Part shown: positions 35,604 through 44,406 of the stretch, piece by piece
Numbering within the stretch: position 1 is the first letter of the stretch
Layout of the letters: every line of letters starts with the position of its first letter
Assembly: GCA_045642085.1 (NCBI GenBank)
Contig: JAZUIF010000131.1
Location: forward strand, 1 to 64,000
DNA length: 64,000 nt
Origin: UBA1723 sp045642085
GTDB lineage: Bacteria > Bacteroidota > Bacteroidia > Bacteroidales > Paludibacteraceae
Direction of reading: 5' to 3'
Notes under the pieces: model-generated
Seen by the model: the letters and a program-made list of their open reading frames with translations, nothing else
What the model was told of the DNA's origin: nothing
Database searches by the model: none
Program-made: the position numbers and the translations under genes

Positions 35604-36935
35604 ATGAAAATTGTAATTGCTGGAGCTGGTGCAGTGGGAGGCCATTTGGCAAAATTATTCTCACGAGAGAATCACGACATCACCCTTATCGACGACGATC
35701 CTCAAAGACTTAGGAGTTTGGAAAATTCCTACGACCTTAGTGTGCTTGAAGGTTCAGCAACATCTCTTACAATCCTTCGTAACGCAGGTGTGAGCGAAGC
35801 TGATTTGTTCGTCGGCGTGACAAAAAATGAGAGTCAGAACCTAAACGCCTGTATATTCGCCCACGAACTTGGAGCAAAGAAAACTGTTGCTCGCGTGGAT
35901 AGCGAGGACCTAATGGAGCAGGAAAACCGAGCTATTCTTGCCAAACTTGGTGTGGAGAAACTGATATATCCTGAGCTTTTGGCAGCTGAGGAGATCGCAC
36001 AATCAATTCGCCAAAGTTGGGTAAGACAATGGATCGACTTCAACGGAGGCAAGCTTCTCGTGCTTGGTGTGAAAGTCAGAAACAACGCGCCAATCGCCAA
36101 CAAACGATTGATGGATTTGAAAGGAAGCCAAAACTACCGTATTGTAACTATCAAACGTGAGGAGGAGACCATCATCCCAGGCGGTTACACTGAAATTCTT
36201 CCTGACGACTTGGTCTATTTCATCACAACTCCCGACTATATCGACGATGTCCGCAAACAAGCAGGAAAGACACTTTACACCGTGAAAGATATGATTGTCA
36301 TGGGAGGTGGCAAGATTGCAGTCAAGACAGTGAAGCAGCTCGGCGGTATTAACATAAAGATGTTTGAGAAAGACGAGAAGAAAGTCAGAAAGCTTGTGGA
36401 GCAGGAGATCGGAGACGCTCTCGTATTGCAGGGTGATGCAACTGATATTGAGCTACTTAAAGAAGAGAATATCGACGATGCAGATGCATTCGTAGCATTG
36501 ACCGACAACTCAGAAGCAAACATTCTTGCCTGTCTTGCCGCACGTCGACATGGAGTACAGAAGATTGTGGCTGAAGTCGAGAATGTCGACTATATTCCAT
36601 TGGCAGAACGAATGGATATCGGAGTGATCATCAACAAAATGGAGATCGCCGCCACATATATCTATCGTCTGTCTCTAAGTTCAGATATCCGTAAAATCAA
36701 ACGTATGAGTTATGCCGACGCGGAAATCGTGGAGTTGACAGCAAAAGAGGGTTCACAAATCACCAAAGGTTTTGTGAAAGATCTTAAACTACCACACAAC
36801 ATCTTCATCGGTGGTGTGATCAGAAACGGTGAAAGTTTCATCGTGAATGGTATGTCTGAAATCTTCGCTGGCGACAAAGTAGTGGTATTCTGCTTGAAAT
36901 CAAGCATCAAACGAGTAGGCGAACTATTCAACTAA
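35604..36935 (+). CDS. trkA: Trk potassium uptake regulatory subunit TrkA
   Basis: TrkA is the cytoplasmic nucleotide-binding gate of the Trk K+ channel. The 443-residue protein carries two RCK repeats, each a Rossmann fold plus a TrkA_C domain: the first nucleotide loop is GAGAVGGHLAKLF (about 7-19), the second MGGGKIAVKTVKQL (about 234-247), and the TrkA_C parts are near 145-215 and 365-440. It binds NAD(H)/ATP and controls TrkH, whose gene follows after 1 base. Confidence 0.95.
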   Translation: MKIVIAGAGAVGGHLAKLFSRENHDITLIDDDPQRLRSLENSYDLSVLEGSATSLTILRNAGVSEADLFVGVTKNESQNLNACIFAHELGAKKTVARVDSEDLMEQENRAILAKLGVEKLIYPELLAAEEIAQSIRQSWVRQWIDFNGGKLLVLGVKVRNNAPIANKRLMDLKGSQNYRIVTIKREEETIIPGGYTEILPDDLVYFITTPDYIDDVRKQAGKTLYTVKDMIVMGGGKIAVKTVKQLGGINIKMFEKDEKKVRKLVEQEIGDALVLQGDATDIELLKEENIDDADAFVALTDNSEANILACLAARRHGVQKIVAEVENVDYIPLAERMDIGVIINKMEIAATYIYRLSLSSDIRKIKRMSYADAEIVELTAKEGSQITKGFVKDLKLPHNIFIGGVIRNGESFIVNGMSEIFAGDKVVVFCLKSSIKRVGELFN

Positions 36936-36936
36936 G

Positions 36937-38418
36937 ATGAAGAGATCACTAATTGATAAAAAAGCAGTAGCCCTAACACTCGGCTCTTTATTAGCATTCG
37001 AAGCTTTCTTCCTGCTGATATGCCTTATTGTGTCTATTTGCTACGGAGAGAGTGATATTCTTTCTCTTGCCATCACGACGGTCATCACCGCTGCGATTGG
37101 TACGTACAGTATCATATCTACACGAAAAAGAAGAGGCGAATCCGAAATCAAATTAGGCAAACGAGAAGGTTATCTTATCGTGTCACTCGTCTGGGTGGTG
37201 TTCTCTCTATTCGGAGCTCTACCCTACTTCATCGGCGGATATACAGAATCATTCACTGACGCATATTTCGAAACAATCTCTGGATTCTCAACCACTGGAG
37301 CCACCATCTTCACCGATGTTGAAATTCTCCCACATGGAATAGCATTATGGCGCTCCACCACACAATGGTTGGGCGGTATGGGAATCATCGTATTGTCACT
37401 CGCCATCCTTCCATTCTTGGGAGTCGGAGGTATGCAGCTGTATATTGCCGAAGTTACTGGCCCAACAAAAGATAAACTTACTCCACGTGTGATGCAGACA
37501 GCGCAGATGCTTTACGGAGCATACGTCGCCATCACAATATCTGAGGTCATTCTATTCTGTGTTGGTGGCATGGATATATTCGACTCCATCTGCCATGCGA
37601 TGACCACAATCTCAACAGGTGGATTCTCCACTAAAAATCAAGGTATATTATTCTGGAATTCTCCTCTTTTGGAATACTTCGTATGTTTCTATATGGTTTT
37701 GGCAGGAGTCAACTTCATGGTGACATTTACATTAATGAAAGGAGACTTATCAAGAGCCAAGAGCAGTGAGGAATTCAACATCTATATAATAATCAATATA
37801 GTTATAACGATTATCGTGTTTGCAAGCTTGCTTTACACCAATAATCTTAACAACTGTGATACAGAAGAAACATTCCGTACTTCCCTATTTGAGTCGACGG
37901 CAATGGTATCAGGCACAGGTTACGTCTACACTGATATCAGCCAGTGGCACCCATTTATCTGGGGCACACTATTCTTATGTATGATTGTAGGAGGAAGCGC
38001 AGGTAGTGCAAGTGGAGGAATAAAGATAATGAGAGTGATGCTGTTGGTGAAAAACAGTTATTTGGAATTCAAACGTCTGCTTCACCCTCAGGCTATCATC
38101 CCTGTGAAACTTAACAAAAAGGTTGTTCCGGACAACATCATCACCAACATCCTTGCCTACGTTGTAATCTTCGCCGGCACTTGTATGGTGAGCATCATCG
38201 TCTTCATGTTCGTTGGCAACGAATTCACAGAATCCGTGGGTATGGCAATCTCATGTTTGAGCAACGTCGGACCTGGATTGGCATCACAAACAAACGGAGT
38301 GTTTGCGGATCAACCAGACTTCATCAAATGGTTTATGGGCATACTTATGCTCATCGGCCGACTTGAAATATTCACCGTGTTGTTCGTCTTGACACCGGTA
38401 TTTTGGAAAAAGAGTTGA
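36937..38418 (+). CDS. trkH: Trk potassium uptake channel TrkH
   Basis: The membrane pore of the Trk K+ system, 493 residues with about ten helices. The four pore-loop selectivity regions typical of the SKT superfamily can be read in order: FSTTGATIF, ISTGGFST, VSGTGYVY and LSNVGPGL. It pairs with TrkA encoded 1 base upstream; the pair works as a complex driving K+ uptake for osmotic and pH balance. No truncation. Confidence 0.95.
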   Translation: MKRSLIDKKAVALTLGSLLAFEAFFLLICLIVSICYGESDILSLAITTVITAAIGTYSIISTRKRRGESEIKLGKREGYLIVSLVWVVFSLFGALPYFIGGYTESFTDAYFETISGFSTTGATIFTDVEILPHGIALWRSTTQWLGGMGIIVLSLAILPFLGVGGMQLYIAEVTGPTKDKLTPRVMQTAQMLYGAYVAITISEVILFCVGGMDIFDSICHAMTTISTGGFSTKNQGILFWNSPLLEYFVCFYMVLAGVNFMVTFTLMKGDLSRAKSSEEFNIYIIINIVITIIVFASLLYTNNLNNCDTEETFRTSLFESTAMVSGTGYVYTDISQWHPFIWGTLFLCMIVGGSAGSASGGIKIMRVMLLVKNSYLEFKRLLHPQAIIPVKLNKKVVPDNIITNILAYVVIFAGTCMVSIIVFMFVGNEFTESVGMAISCLSNVGPGLASQTNGVFADQPDFIKWFMGILMLIGRLEIFTVLFVLTPVFWKKS

Positions 38419-38443
38419 TAAATATTAGCAAAAACGTACTGCT

Positions 38444-38848
38444 ATGGCAATAGTAAAGAAAGAATACATATTCGAAGAGAAGTTTAAGGTTCGCGACTAC
38501 GAGTGCGACCTACAAGGAATCGTAAATAATGCTAATTATCAGCATTATACAGAGCACGCCCGTCATGAATTTCTTTTGTCTCGCAACATCAGCTTCGCAG
38601 ATCTTCACGACAAAGGAATCGATGCAGTGGTAGCTAGAATCAGCATCGACTACAAGAAATCATTAAAGAGTGGAGACGAATTTGTCTGCAAACTTTACGT
38701 GGAGAAAGAGGGAATCAAATATGTGTTCTATCAGGATATCTACCGACTTTCAGACAATGCGTTATGTGCAAAAGCAAAGGTTGAATCAGTTTGCGTGATC
38801 AACGGAAAGTTAGCAGCGTCATGCCCAGAACTAGACGTGCTATTGTAA
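38444..38848 (+). CDS. Hotdog-fold acyl-CoA thioesterase (4HBT)
   Basis: A 134-residue thioesterase of the YbgC/FadM-like 4-hydroxybenzoyl-CoA group. The motif VRDYECDLQGIVNNANYQHYTEHARHEFL is the family active-site strand and helix, with Asp at DLQGIVNN the expected catalytic acid. It hydrolyses acyl-CoA or acyl-ACP; substrate not known. It lies 25 bases after trkH and just before the chromate transporter pair. Confidence 0.88.
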   Translation: MAIVKKEYIFEEKFKVRDYECDLQGIVNNANYQHYTEHARHEFLLSRNISFADLHDKGIDAVVARISIDYKKSLKSGDEFVCKLYVEKEGIKYVFYQDIYRLSDNALCAKAKVESVCVINGKLAASCPELDVLL

Positions 38849-38881
38849 TAAATGACATTAGAAAAAGATTTTATTTAGACC

Positions 38882-39505
38882 GTGAGACTATATTTCGACT
38901 TACTCACAACTTTCCTAAAGATAGGAAGTTTCACCCTTGGAGGTGGATATGCCATGCTTGCCCTCGTGGAGCAAGCGGTAGTGAGACAGAAAAAATGGAT
39001 TGAAGAGGATGAGTTTTGGAAGATGATTACCATTGTGCAGTCTCTTCCAGGAGTTTTTGCTGTCAACACAGCCCTTTATGTCGGCTATAGAATTGCAGGG
39101 AAAGCAGGAGCCGCGGTATCATTTCTCGGAGCAGTGATTCCATCGTTGGTGATTATCGGAGCCATCAGCACATGTTTCCAGGAGTTTAGAGAAAACGAAA
39201 TAGTGATGAGAGTGTTCGCTGGCATCCGACCATGTGTAGTAGCTCTAATCCTTGCTCCATCAGTGAGAATGTTCATCAAGACAAAACTATCATTGAAATA
39301 TCTGCCAATCCCTATTTTGGTGGCGGCGGCAGTGGTATTCTTAAAGATGTCTCCCGTTTATATCATCATGGCGACTATTGTCTGTGCGTTGACTTGGGAA
39401 TACTATCAATTTAAGAATATCAAAAACGACAACGCTGACGACGGAAGCAATGATGTCGACGAAAAAGAGGAGGAGTTTATCTCATCAAAGAAGGAAAACG
39501 ATTAA
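38882..39505 (+). CDS. Chromate transporter family subunit, first half
   Basis: A 207-residue membrane protein with one CHR domain: FLKIGSFTLGGGYAML near the N-terminus, VQSLPGVFAVNTALYVGYRIAG, and about five helices, then an acidic cytoplasmic tail (DNADDGSNDVDEKEEEF). Short-chain CHR proteins work as pairs of homologous halves inserted in opposite orientation. The start is GTG at 38882; no ATG gives the conserved N-terminus. Family members export chromate, but in gut-type anaerobes the physiological anion is unclear. Confidence 0.88.
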   Translation: MRLYFDLLTTFLKIGSFTLGGGYAMLALVEQAVVRQKKWIEEDEFWKMITIVQSLPGVFAVNTALYVGYRIAGKAGAAVSFLGAVIPSLVIIGAISTCFQEFRENEIVMRVFAGIRPCVVALILAPSVRMFIKTKLSLKYLPIPILVAAAVVFLKMSPVYIIMATIVCALTWEYYQFKNIKNDNADDGSNDVDEKEEEFISSKKEND

Positions 39506-39524
39506 AGATTAAGGAGTTAAAGAC

Positions 39525-40085
39525 ATGGATGCAATATTATATTTAAAACTATTCTGGAGCTTCTTCAAAATCGGATTATTCGGATTTGGTGGTGGATATG
39601 GAATGATTTCAATGATTCAGTTTGATGTAGTCGACAAGAACAGCTGGATGACAAACAGCGAATTTGCAGATATCCTAGCTTTGTCGCAGATGACCCCAGG
39701 TCCAATTTCCATCAACTGTGCCACATACATCGGCTATAATCAAGGTGGATTATTTGGTGCTCTGTTCACAACATTCGCATTATGTTTGCCTACAATACTT
39801 TTAATGGCATTGGTAATCACATGGCTTTTCAAGAATAAGGAGAATCGCTACGTCAAGAGATTATTATCGTCGCTCAACCCAATCGTAGTTGGATTGATAT
39901 TCTCAGCCGGAATGCTGATGATGTTTAATGTCGAAAATGGAATGATAGCAATCAACAAAGAGAATTTCATTGGTTTAGAGAGTGCGATTGTTTGCGCAAT
40001 TGTATTCGTAGCCACATTCTTTTTCAAGATCAACCCTATTTATCTGATTATTCTAAGTGGAATCTTCGGATATTTCTATTACTAA
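39525..40085 (+). CDS. Chromate transporter family subunit, second half
   Basis: A 186-residue CHR-domain protein: FFKIGLFGFGGGYGMISMI at the start, ALSQMTPGPISINCATYIGY as the second hallmark, and six helices in all. It partners the product of the preceding gene, 19 bases upstream, to form the short-chain, two-protein transporter. No frameshift between the two halves; they are separate genes by design. Confidence 0.9.
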   Translation: MDAILYLKLFWSFFKIGLFGFGGGYGMISMIQFDVVDKNSWMTNSEFADILALSQMTPGPISINCATYIGYNQGGLFGALFTTFALCLPTILLMALVITWLFKNKENRYVKRLLSSLNPIVVGLIFSAGMLMMFNVENGMIAINKENFIGLESAIVCAIVFVATFFFKINPIYLIILSGIFGYFYY

Positions 40086-40111
40086 ATGCAAAATCATTAG
40101 TAAAAGTTTAT

Positions 40112-40119
40112 TACTTTTG
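40112..40119 (+). promoter_or_regulatory. -7 box for dapA
   Basis: TACTTTTG followed by C, 32 bases before the dapA start; no TTG at -33. Confidence 0.5.
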
Positions 40120-40151
40120 CATCATTACTACTTTGAAGAAAACAAGAAACA

Positions 40152-41045
40152 ATGGATACATTTACGTTACAAGGTTCAATCGCAGCATTGGTTACGCCGT
40201 TTAATGCCGACGGATCAATCGATTACGCATCGTATGACGCGTTATTGGACTTTCATTTGGAGAATGGCACATCAGGTGTCGTAGTGTGTGGAACAACAGG
40301 TGAGACTCCAACATTGAGCGAGAAAGAAGACGCTCAGATGTTCGAGCACACAATGAAGCGCATCGGTGGAAAGATGACTGTCATCGCTGGAACAGGTAGC
40401 AACAGCACAGCATCTTGCATCAGCTATACTAAGAACGCAGCATCATCAGGTGTTGATGCAGTTTTGTGTGTTGGGCCATACTACAACAAGCCTACAGCAG
40501 AGGGAATGTACCTTCACTTTGCGGAGCTTGCCAAAAATGTAAATATTCCTATCATCCTTTATAATGTGCCAGGACGTACAGGTTCTGCTATCAAGCCAGC
40601 AACTGTATTCCGTCTTGCTAACGACTTTGAGAACATCGTCGGAATCAAGGAGGCAAGTGGAAACATCGGTATCATCGAGGAGCTTGTTGACGGCAGAAAG
40701 AAAGGATTCAAGATCTATTCTGGTGACGACGGCACATCAATGGTTTCCAACCTATTAGGAGCAGACGGATGTATCTCAGTAGCCTGCAACGTAATTCCTA
40801 AAGAATTTGCAAAAATGATGGAGTTGTCTATCGCAGGTAAAGCTGCAGAGGCACGTGAAATCCACTACAAATACCGTCGTTTGATGGATCTTCTATTTGT
40901 AGAGAGCAATCCAATTCCAGTGAAGGCAGCGTTGGCAGCAATGGGAATGATGAGAGAGGAATATCGTCTACCTCTATGCAAGATGGCCGACAGCAACAAG
41001 GCATTGCTTTTGGCTGAAATGAAGAAATTAGGCTTAATCAAATAA
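40152..41045 (+). CDS. dapA: 4-hydroxy-tetrahydrodipicolinate synthase
   Basis: DapA condenses pyruvate with aspartate semialdehyde, the first committed step to diaminopimelate and lysine. The 297-residue TIM barrel shows GTTGETPTLSEKE (about 45-57), YYNKPTAEGM, LYNVPGRT with the proton-relay Tyr, and GIKEASGN with the Schiff-base Lys (about 166). Length is normal. Transcribed alone, between its own promoter and a strong terminator; diaminopimelate supply links it to the peptidoglycan genes nearby only in a general way. Confidence 0.96.
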   Translation: MDTFTLQGSIAALVTPFNADGSIDYASYDALLDFHLENGTSGVVVCGTTGETPTLSEKEDAQMFEHTMKRIGGKMTVIAGTGSNSTASCISYTKNAASSGVDAVLCVGPYYNKPTAEGMYLHFAELAKNVNIPIILYNVPGRTGSAIKPATVFRLANDFENIVGIKEASGNIGIIEELVDGRKKGFKIYSGDDGTSMVSNLLGADGCISVACNVIPKEFAKMMELSIAGKAAEAREIHYKYRRLMDLLFVESNPIPVKAALAAMGMMREEYRLPLCKMADSNKALLLAEMKKLGLIK

Positions 41046-41096
41046 GTCAAAGATTTAGTCGACAGCTCTTATTGAAGTCGAGGATATAAACAATAT

Positions 41097-41125
41097 AATG
41101 GTGGACTCGTATTGAGTCCACCATT
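41097..41125 (+). terminator. Terminator of dapA
   Basis: Perfect 12-base stem AATGGTGGACTC / GAGTCCACCATT around GTATT, followed by TTTTC. Confidence 0.9.
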
Positions 41126-41259
41126 TTTCAAAATAAAGTTCAAACCACCTAACCTTAAAAGATTCAAACCACAAACCTATAAACACTTAATTATCAATCA
41201 CAAGTCACAAATTATAAATTAATCTAAAATTGATAACACCGATTGTTATCTTTTTTTCC

Positions 41260-41267
41260 TATTTTTG
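41260..41267 (+). promoter_or_regulatory. -7 box for ftsK
   Basis: TATTTTTG, 29 bases before the ftsK start; the nearest TTG (41243-41245) is only 14 bases upstream, so the -33 is uncertain. Confidence 0.5.
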
Positions 41268-41296
41268 TAGAACTTATCAAAGATACTTATTTTAAC

Positions 41297-43876
41297 ATGA
41301 CGAGCAAAAAAGAACCTGAAGTTGGAGAAAAGAAGGAAAACCTTATCTCCAGACTAAAAGCACGCATCAAGAAAAGCGTCACAAACAGCAACACCAAAAT
41401 TTGTATTGGCATCCTATTGCTAGTGATATGCCTATACGTATTCATGGCGTATGTCAACTTCTTTTTTACAAATTCAACAGACGCAAGTTTAATAGAGGCA
41501 GGTGTATCCCCTACCCAGATTGCAGAAGAAGGTGCTCTTAACGCATCTGGATTTTCAGGTGCTGTAATCGCCGACTTTATGATCAACAAGACATTTGGAG
41601 TGTCGTCAATCTGTATTCTAATCATACTTACGTGCATAGGTTGGAATATCTTGACTTCATTCAAACTAAATATCGGAAGAATAATCGGAACCAACCTATT
41701 TTGGATGGTATGGTTTTCACTATTTCTCGGACTTGTCTGTGCCCCTATTTCTGACAACAGTTCAATATATTGGGGAGGACTTCATGGACAGAATACCGCA
41801 ACAACACTTAACACCTACATCGGAGTATTCGGAACTGTGCTCGTTTTGTTGACTACTCTTATGATGTTCGTAACATTGATGTATCCCAACTTAATAGAAA
41901 AGATAAAAATCTTTTTTGAAAAGAAAGGACAAGAAAATGTCGAAGCAAAAGAGGACACAAAAGAGGAAGCAAATAAAACTTCTGACGGCAACGTAGCGAA
42001 TGGCAAAGAAAAGGAGTCTGAGAGCAACGCTTCGGAACCAAATGAAGTAGAGGAAGAAACAAAAGAAGAAGAGAAAACTGAAGTTGTAGAACAAGAAGAA
42101 ATTCCTACAGTCGAGACAAAAGAACCAGTAGAGAAACCAATATCGAAACCGATTGTAGAAGAATCAGAAAAGCCTGTTGACAACGACAGCAATGGCGGAT
42201 TCAAGATTAAGATCAACGACGACGATGACCTACCTTTTAATCATGAGCCGCAGTCAGTTCAACAAGCCGTAGAAGAAGAGCAGTCAAAGAATCCGGCAGA
42301 GCAAGAGATGCCTGTCTCCGTATTTGAAGAGGAAGGATCTGTACAATTGGAGCCAATCGATCCACGACTTGATTTGCCTCACTACCAGTTCCCTCCAATT
42401 GAACTTTTAAAAGAGTATCCCAACAATAAGATAGAGGCAAACGAGGATGAGCTAAAAGAAAACCAGCAAGCCATCATCACAGCTCTCGACACTTATGGAG
42501 TACAGGTGACAAGTATCGAGGCTCAACTCGGTCCAACAGTCACTCTTTATGAAATCACATTAGCTCCAGGAATACGAATCTCAAAGGTACAGAGCCTAAA
42601 CAAAGATATCGCCATGAGCCTTAAGGCTGAGGGAGTACGTATCATCGCTCCTATCCCAGGCAAAGGAACAATCGGTATCGAGGTACCAAACAAGAAAAAG
42701 TTGATTGTGCCAATGCACGACATGGTGGCTAGTAAGAAATACCAGACTAACACAATGGAATTGCCTATCATTCTAGGTAAGACCATCACCAACAACAACT
42801 ACATGATCGACCTTGCAAAATGTCCACACGTAATCTGTGCCGGAGCAACAGGACAAGGAAAATCAGTAGCGTTGAATGCAGTGTTGATGTCATTGTTGTA
42901 TAAGAAACATCCGTCGGAGCTTAAACTTGTACTAGTCGATCCAAAGACAGTAGAGTTCTCAATGTACAGTCCCCTACTCAACCACTATCTAGCAAAGATG
43001 CCAGGTGAAGAAAAGGCAATCATCACCGACGTCACGAAAGTGGTGGCTGCCATGAACAGTCTTTGTGTGGAGATGGAAAACCGCTACGAGCTATTGATGA
43101 AAGCCAAGGTAAGAAACATCATCGAATACAACAACAAATATAAAGAACGCAAGTTGAATCCAGAGAACGGACACCACTTCTTACCATATATTGTTGTGAT
43201 CATCGATGAGTTTGCCGACCTTATCATGCAGGTAGGAAAAGACATCGAGACTCCTGTAGCTCGACTTGCCCAGAAAGCACGTGCGATTGGAATCCATGTA
43301 ATCCTTGCCACACAGCGTCCATCAGTAAACGTAATCACAGGTTTGATCAAGTCAAACTTCCCTGTACGTTTTGCATGTAAGACAGCGCAAGCGATCGACT
43401 CAAAGACAATTCTCGACTGTACAGGAGCAGAGACACTAATCGGACGAGGAGATATGTTGATTCTATCTAATGGAAATCTTGAACGTGTTCAATGTGCATT
43501 TGTGGACACTCCAGAAGTAGAGGCAATCAACGACTACATTCAAGGCCAAGAAGGATATATCGAACCATTTGAATTGCCAGAATACGTTGATCCGAACGTA
43601 GAATCGGCAGAAGATAAAGGCATCGATCTACGCAACCGAGATCCATTCTTTGAAGAGGCAGCACGATTGATTGTCGGCTCAGGACAAGGCTCAACATCAA
43701 TGTTGCAAAGAAAATTCAGTTTGGGATACAACCGTTCAGGACGATTGATGGACCAGCTTGAGGTTGCCGGAATCGTAGGCCCACAAGTCGGCAGTAAACC
43801 TAGAGAAGTGTATATCAACGACCTTGACACTTTGGAAATGGTATTACAGAATATCAACAACAATAGTCCAAGATAA
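41297..43876 (+). CDS. ftsK: DNA translocase FtsK
   Basis: FtsK sits at the division septum and pumps chromosome dimers toward the dif site. The 859-residue protein has four N-terminal membrane helices (about 35-205), a Glu/Lys-rich linker (about 210-350), the alpha and beta motor domains with Walker A GATGQGKS (about 514-521) and Walker B VVIIDEFADL (about 634), and a C-terminal winged-helix gamma domain (SMLQRKFSLGYNRSGRLMDQ) that reads polar DNA motifs. The start at 41297 fits the -7 box; an upstream in-frame TTG overlaps the promoter. Two HU-type genes follow. Confidence 0.95.
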   Translation: MTSKKEPEVGEKKENLISRLKARIKKSVTNSNTKICIGILLLVICLYVFMAYVNFFFTNSTDASLIEAGVSPTQIAEEGALNASGFSGAVIADFMINKTFGVSSICILIILTCIGWNILTSFKLNIGRIIGTNLFWMVWFSLFLGLVCAPISDNSSIYWGGLHGQNTATTLNTYIGVFGTVLVLLTTLMMFVTLMYPNLIEKIKIFFEKKGQENVEAKEDTKEEANKTSDGNVANGKEKESESNASEPNEVEEETKEEEKTEVVEQEEIPTVETKEPVEKPISKPIVEESEKPVDNDSNGGFKIKINDDDDLPFNHEPQSVQQAVEEEQSKNPAEQEMPVSVFEEEGSVQLEPIDPRLDLPHYQFPPIELLKEYPNNKIEANEDELKENQQAIITALDTYGVQVTSIEAQLGPTVTLYEITLAPGIRISKVQSLNKDIAMSLKAEGVRIIAPIPGKGTIGIEVPNKKKLIVPMHDMVASKKYQTNTMELPIILGKTITNNNYMIDLAKCPHVICAGATGQGKSVALNAVLMSLLYKKHPSELKLVLVDPKTVEFSMYSPLLNHYLAKMPGEEKAIITDVTKVVAAMNSLCVEMENRYELLMKAKVRNIIEYNNKYKERKLNPENGHHFLPYIVVIIDEFADLIMQVGKDIETPVARLAQKARAIGIHVILATQRPSVNVITGLIKSNFPVRFACKTAQAIDSKTILDCTGAETLIGRGDMLILSNGNLERVQCAFVDTPEVEAINDYIQGQEGYIEPFELPEYVDPNVESAEDKGIDLRNRDPFFEEAARLIVGSGQGSTSMLQRKFSLGYNRSGRLMDQLEVAGIVGPQVGSKPREVYINDLDTLEMVLQNINNNSPR

Positions 43877-43880
43877 ATTT

Positions 43881-43902
43881 AGAGACGCAGATTTGCGTCT
43901 CT
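43881..43902 (+). terminator. Terminator of ftsK
   Basis: AGAGACGCA pairs with TGCGTCTCT around GATT, followed by a T-run. The stem sequence is almost the same as the terminators at 18981 and 23470. Confidence 0.9.
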
Positions 43903-43940
43903 TTTTTATTATATAGATTAAGACCTGGAACCTTAATTAT

Positions 43941-43985
43941 GGACAGGCACAAGACAATGGGCAGGCACAAGGCACTGCCCCTACG
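43941..43985. repeat. GC-rich direct/inverted repeat
   Basis: Two 18-base near-copies in tandem (43941-43958 and 43959-43976; shared core CAGGCACAAG), the second forming a hairpin GGGCAG...CTGCCC (43959-43964 with 43975-43980) followed by CCTACGG. It is far more GC-rich than its surroundings and lies between the ftsK terminator and the HU promoter. It resembles the 'GGGGCAGGC' palindromic repeats scattered between genes in many Bacteroidales genomes. Confidence 0.5.
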
Positions 43986-44077
43986 GAAACCTGAAACCAA
44001 AGCAACCATTTCATCGCAAAAAATCAACAATAAACCAATTTTAATATTTGTTGTTTTTCATTGCAAATTATTTTTAA

Positions 44078-44085
44078 TATATTTG
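44078..44085 (+). promoter_or_regulatory. -7 box for the HU gene pair
   Basis: TATATTTG followed by C, 33 bases before the HU start codon. TTG triplets at 44051 and 44061 are at non-ideal distances. Confidence 0.55.
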
Positions 44086-44118
44086 CAATTGGCAATAAAG
44101 CCTCTTAGAGAAAAGACT

Positions 44119-44406
44119 ATGAAACACAAAGATTTGGTAGCCGCTCTATCCGAGAAAACCGGCATGAAGGCACAGCAGATTGAGAGCATGATTGACGACA
44201 CAGTTGCCACTATGGCAAAAGTGTTGGAAGGCAACGACACAATCATGATTTCTGGTTTCGGTTCATTCGACCTACGCAAAAAAGAGGGAAGAATTTCCTA
44301 TAACCCTACTACTAAACAGCGCATAATGACAGCGCCAAAATTGGTTTGCGGATTCAAACCAAGTGATATTTTGAAGGATTCAATACAGAAGGATAACAAT
44401 GAATAA
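44119..44406 (+). CDS. HU/IHF-family DNA-binding protein
   Basis: A 95-residue nucleoid protein. The N-terminal helices (HKDLVAALSEKTGMKAQQIESMI) and the beta-saddle (IMISGFGSFDLRKKEGRISYNP) are those of the HU/IHF family, with the arm region TTKQRIMTAPKLVCGFKPS. The start at 44119 gives the standard HU length and follows GAGAAAAGACT; the open frame upstream runs through the repeat at 43941. It overlaps the next gene, another HU-domain protein, by 8 bases, so the two are probably made together and may form a heterodimer. Confidence 0.9.
   Translation: MKHKDLVAALSEKTGMKAQQIESMIDDTVATMAKVLEGNDTIMISGFGSFDLRKKEGRISYNPTTKQRIMTAPKLVCGFKPSDILKDSIQKDNNE

Noticed and set aside
38882..40085. Chromate transporter split by a frameshift
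   Set aside because: Two-gene, short-chain CHR pairs are a normal form; each half has its own start and its own conserved N-terminus.
41243..41296. Longer ftsK start at an upstream TTG
   Set aside because: It would place the -7 box inside the coding region; the ATG at 41297 gives the normal N-terminus.
43939..44118. Longer HU start through the GC-rich repeat
   Set aside because: The added residues are unlike HU and lie upstream of the -7 box.
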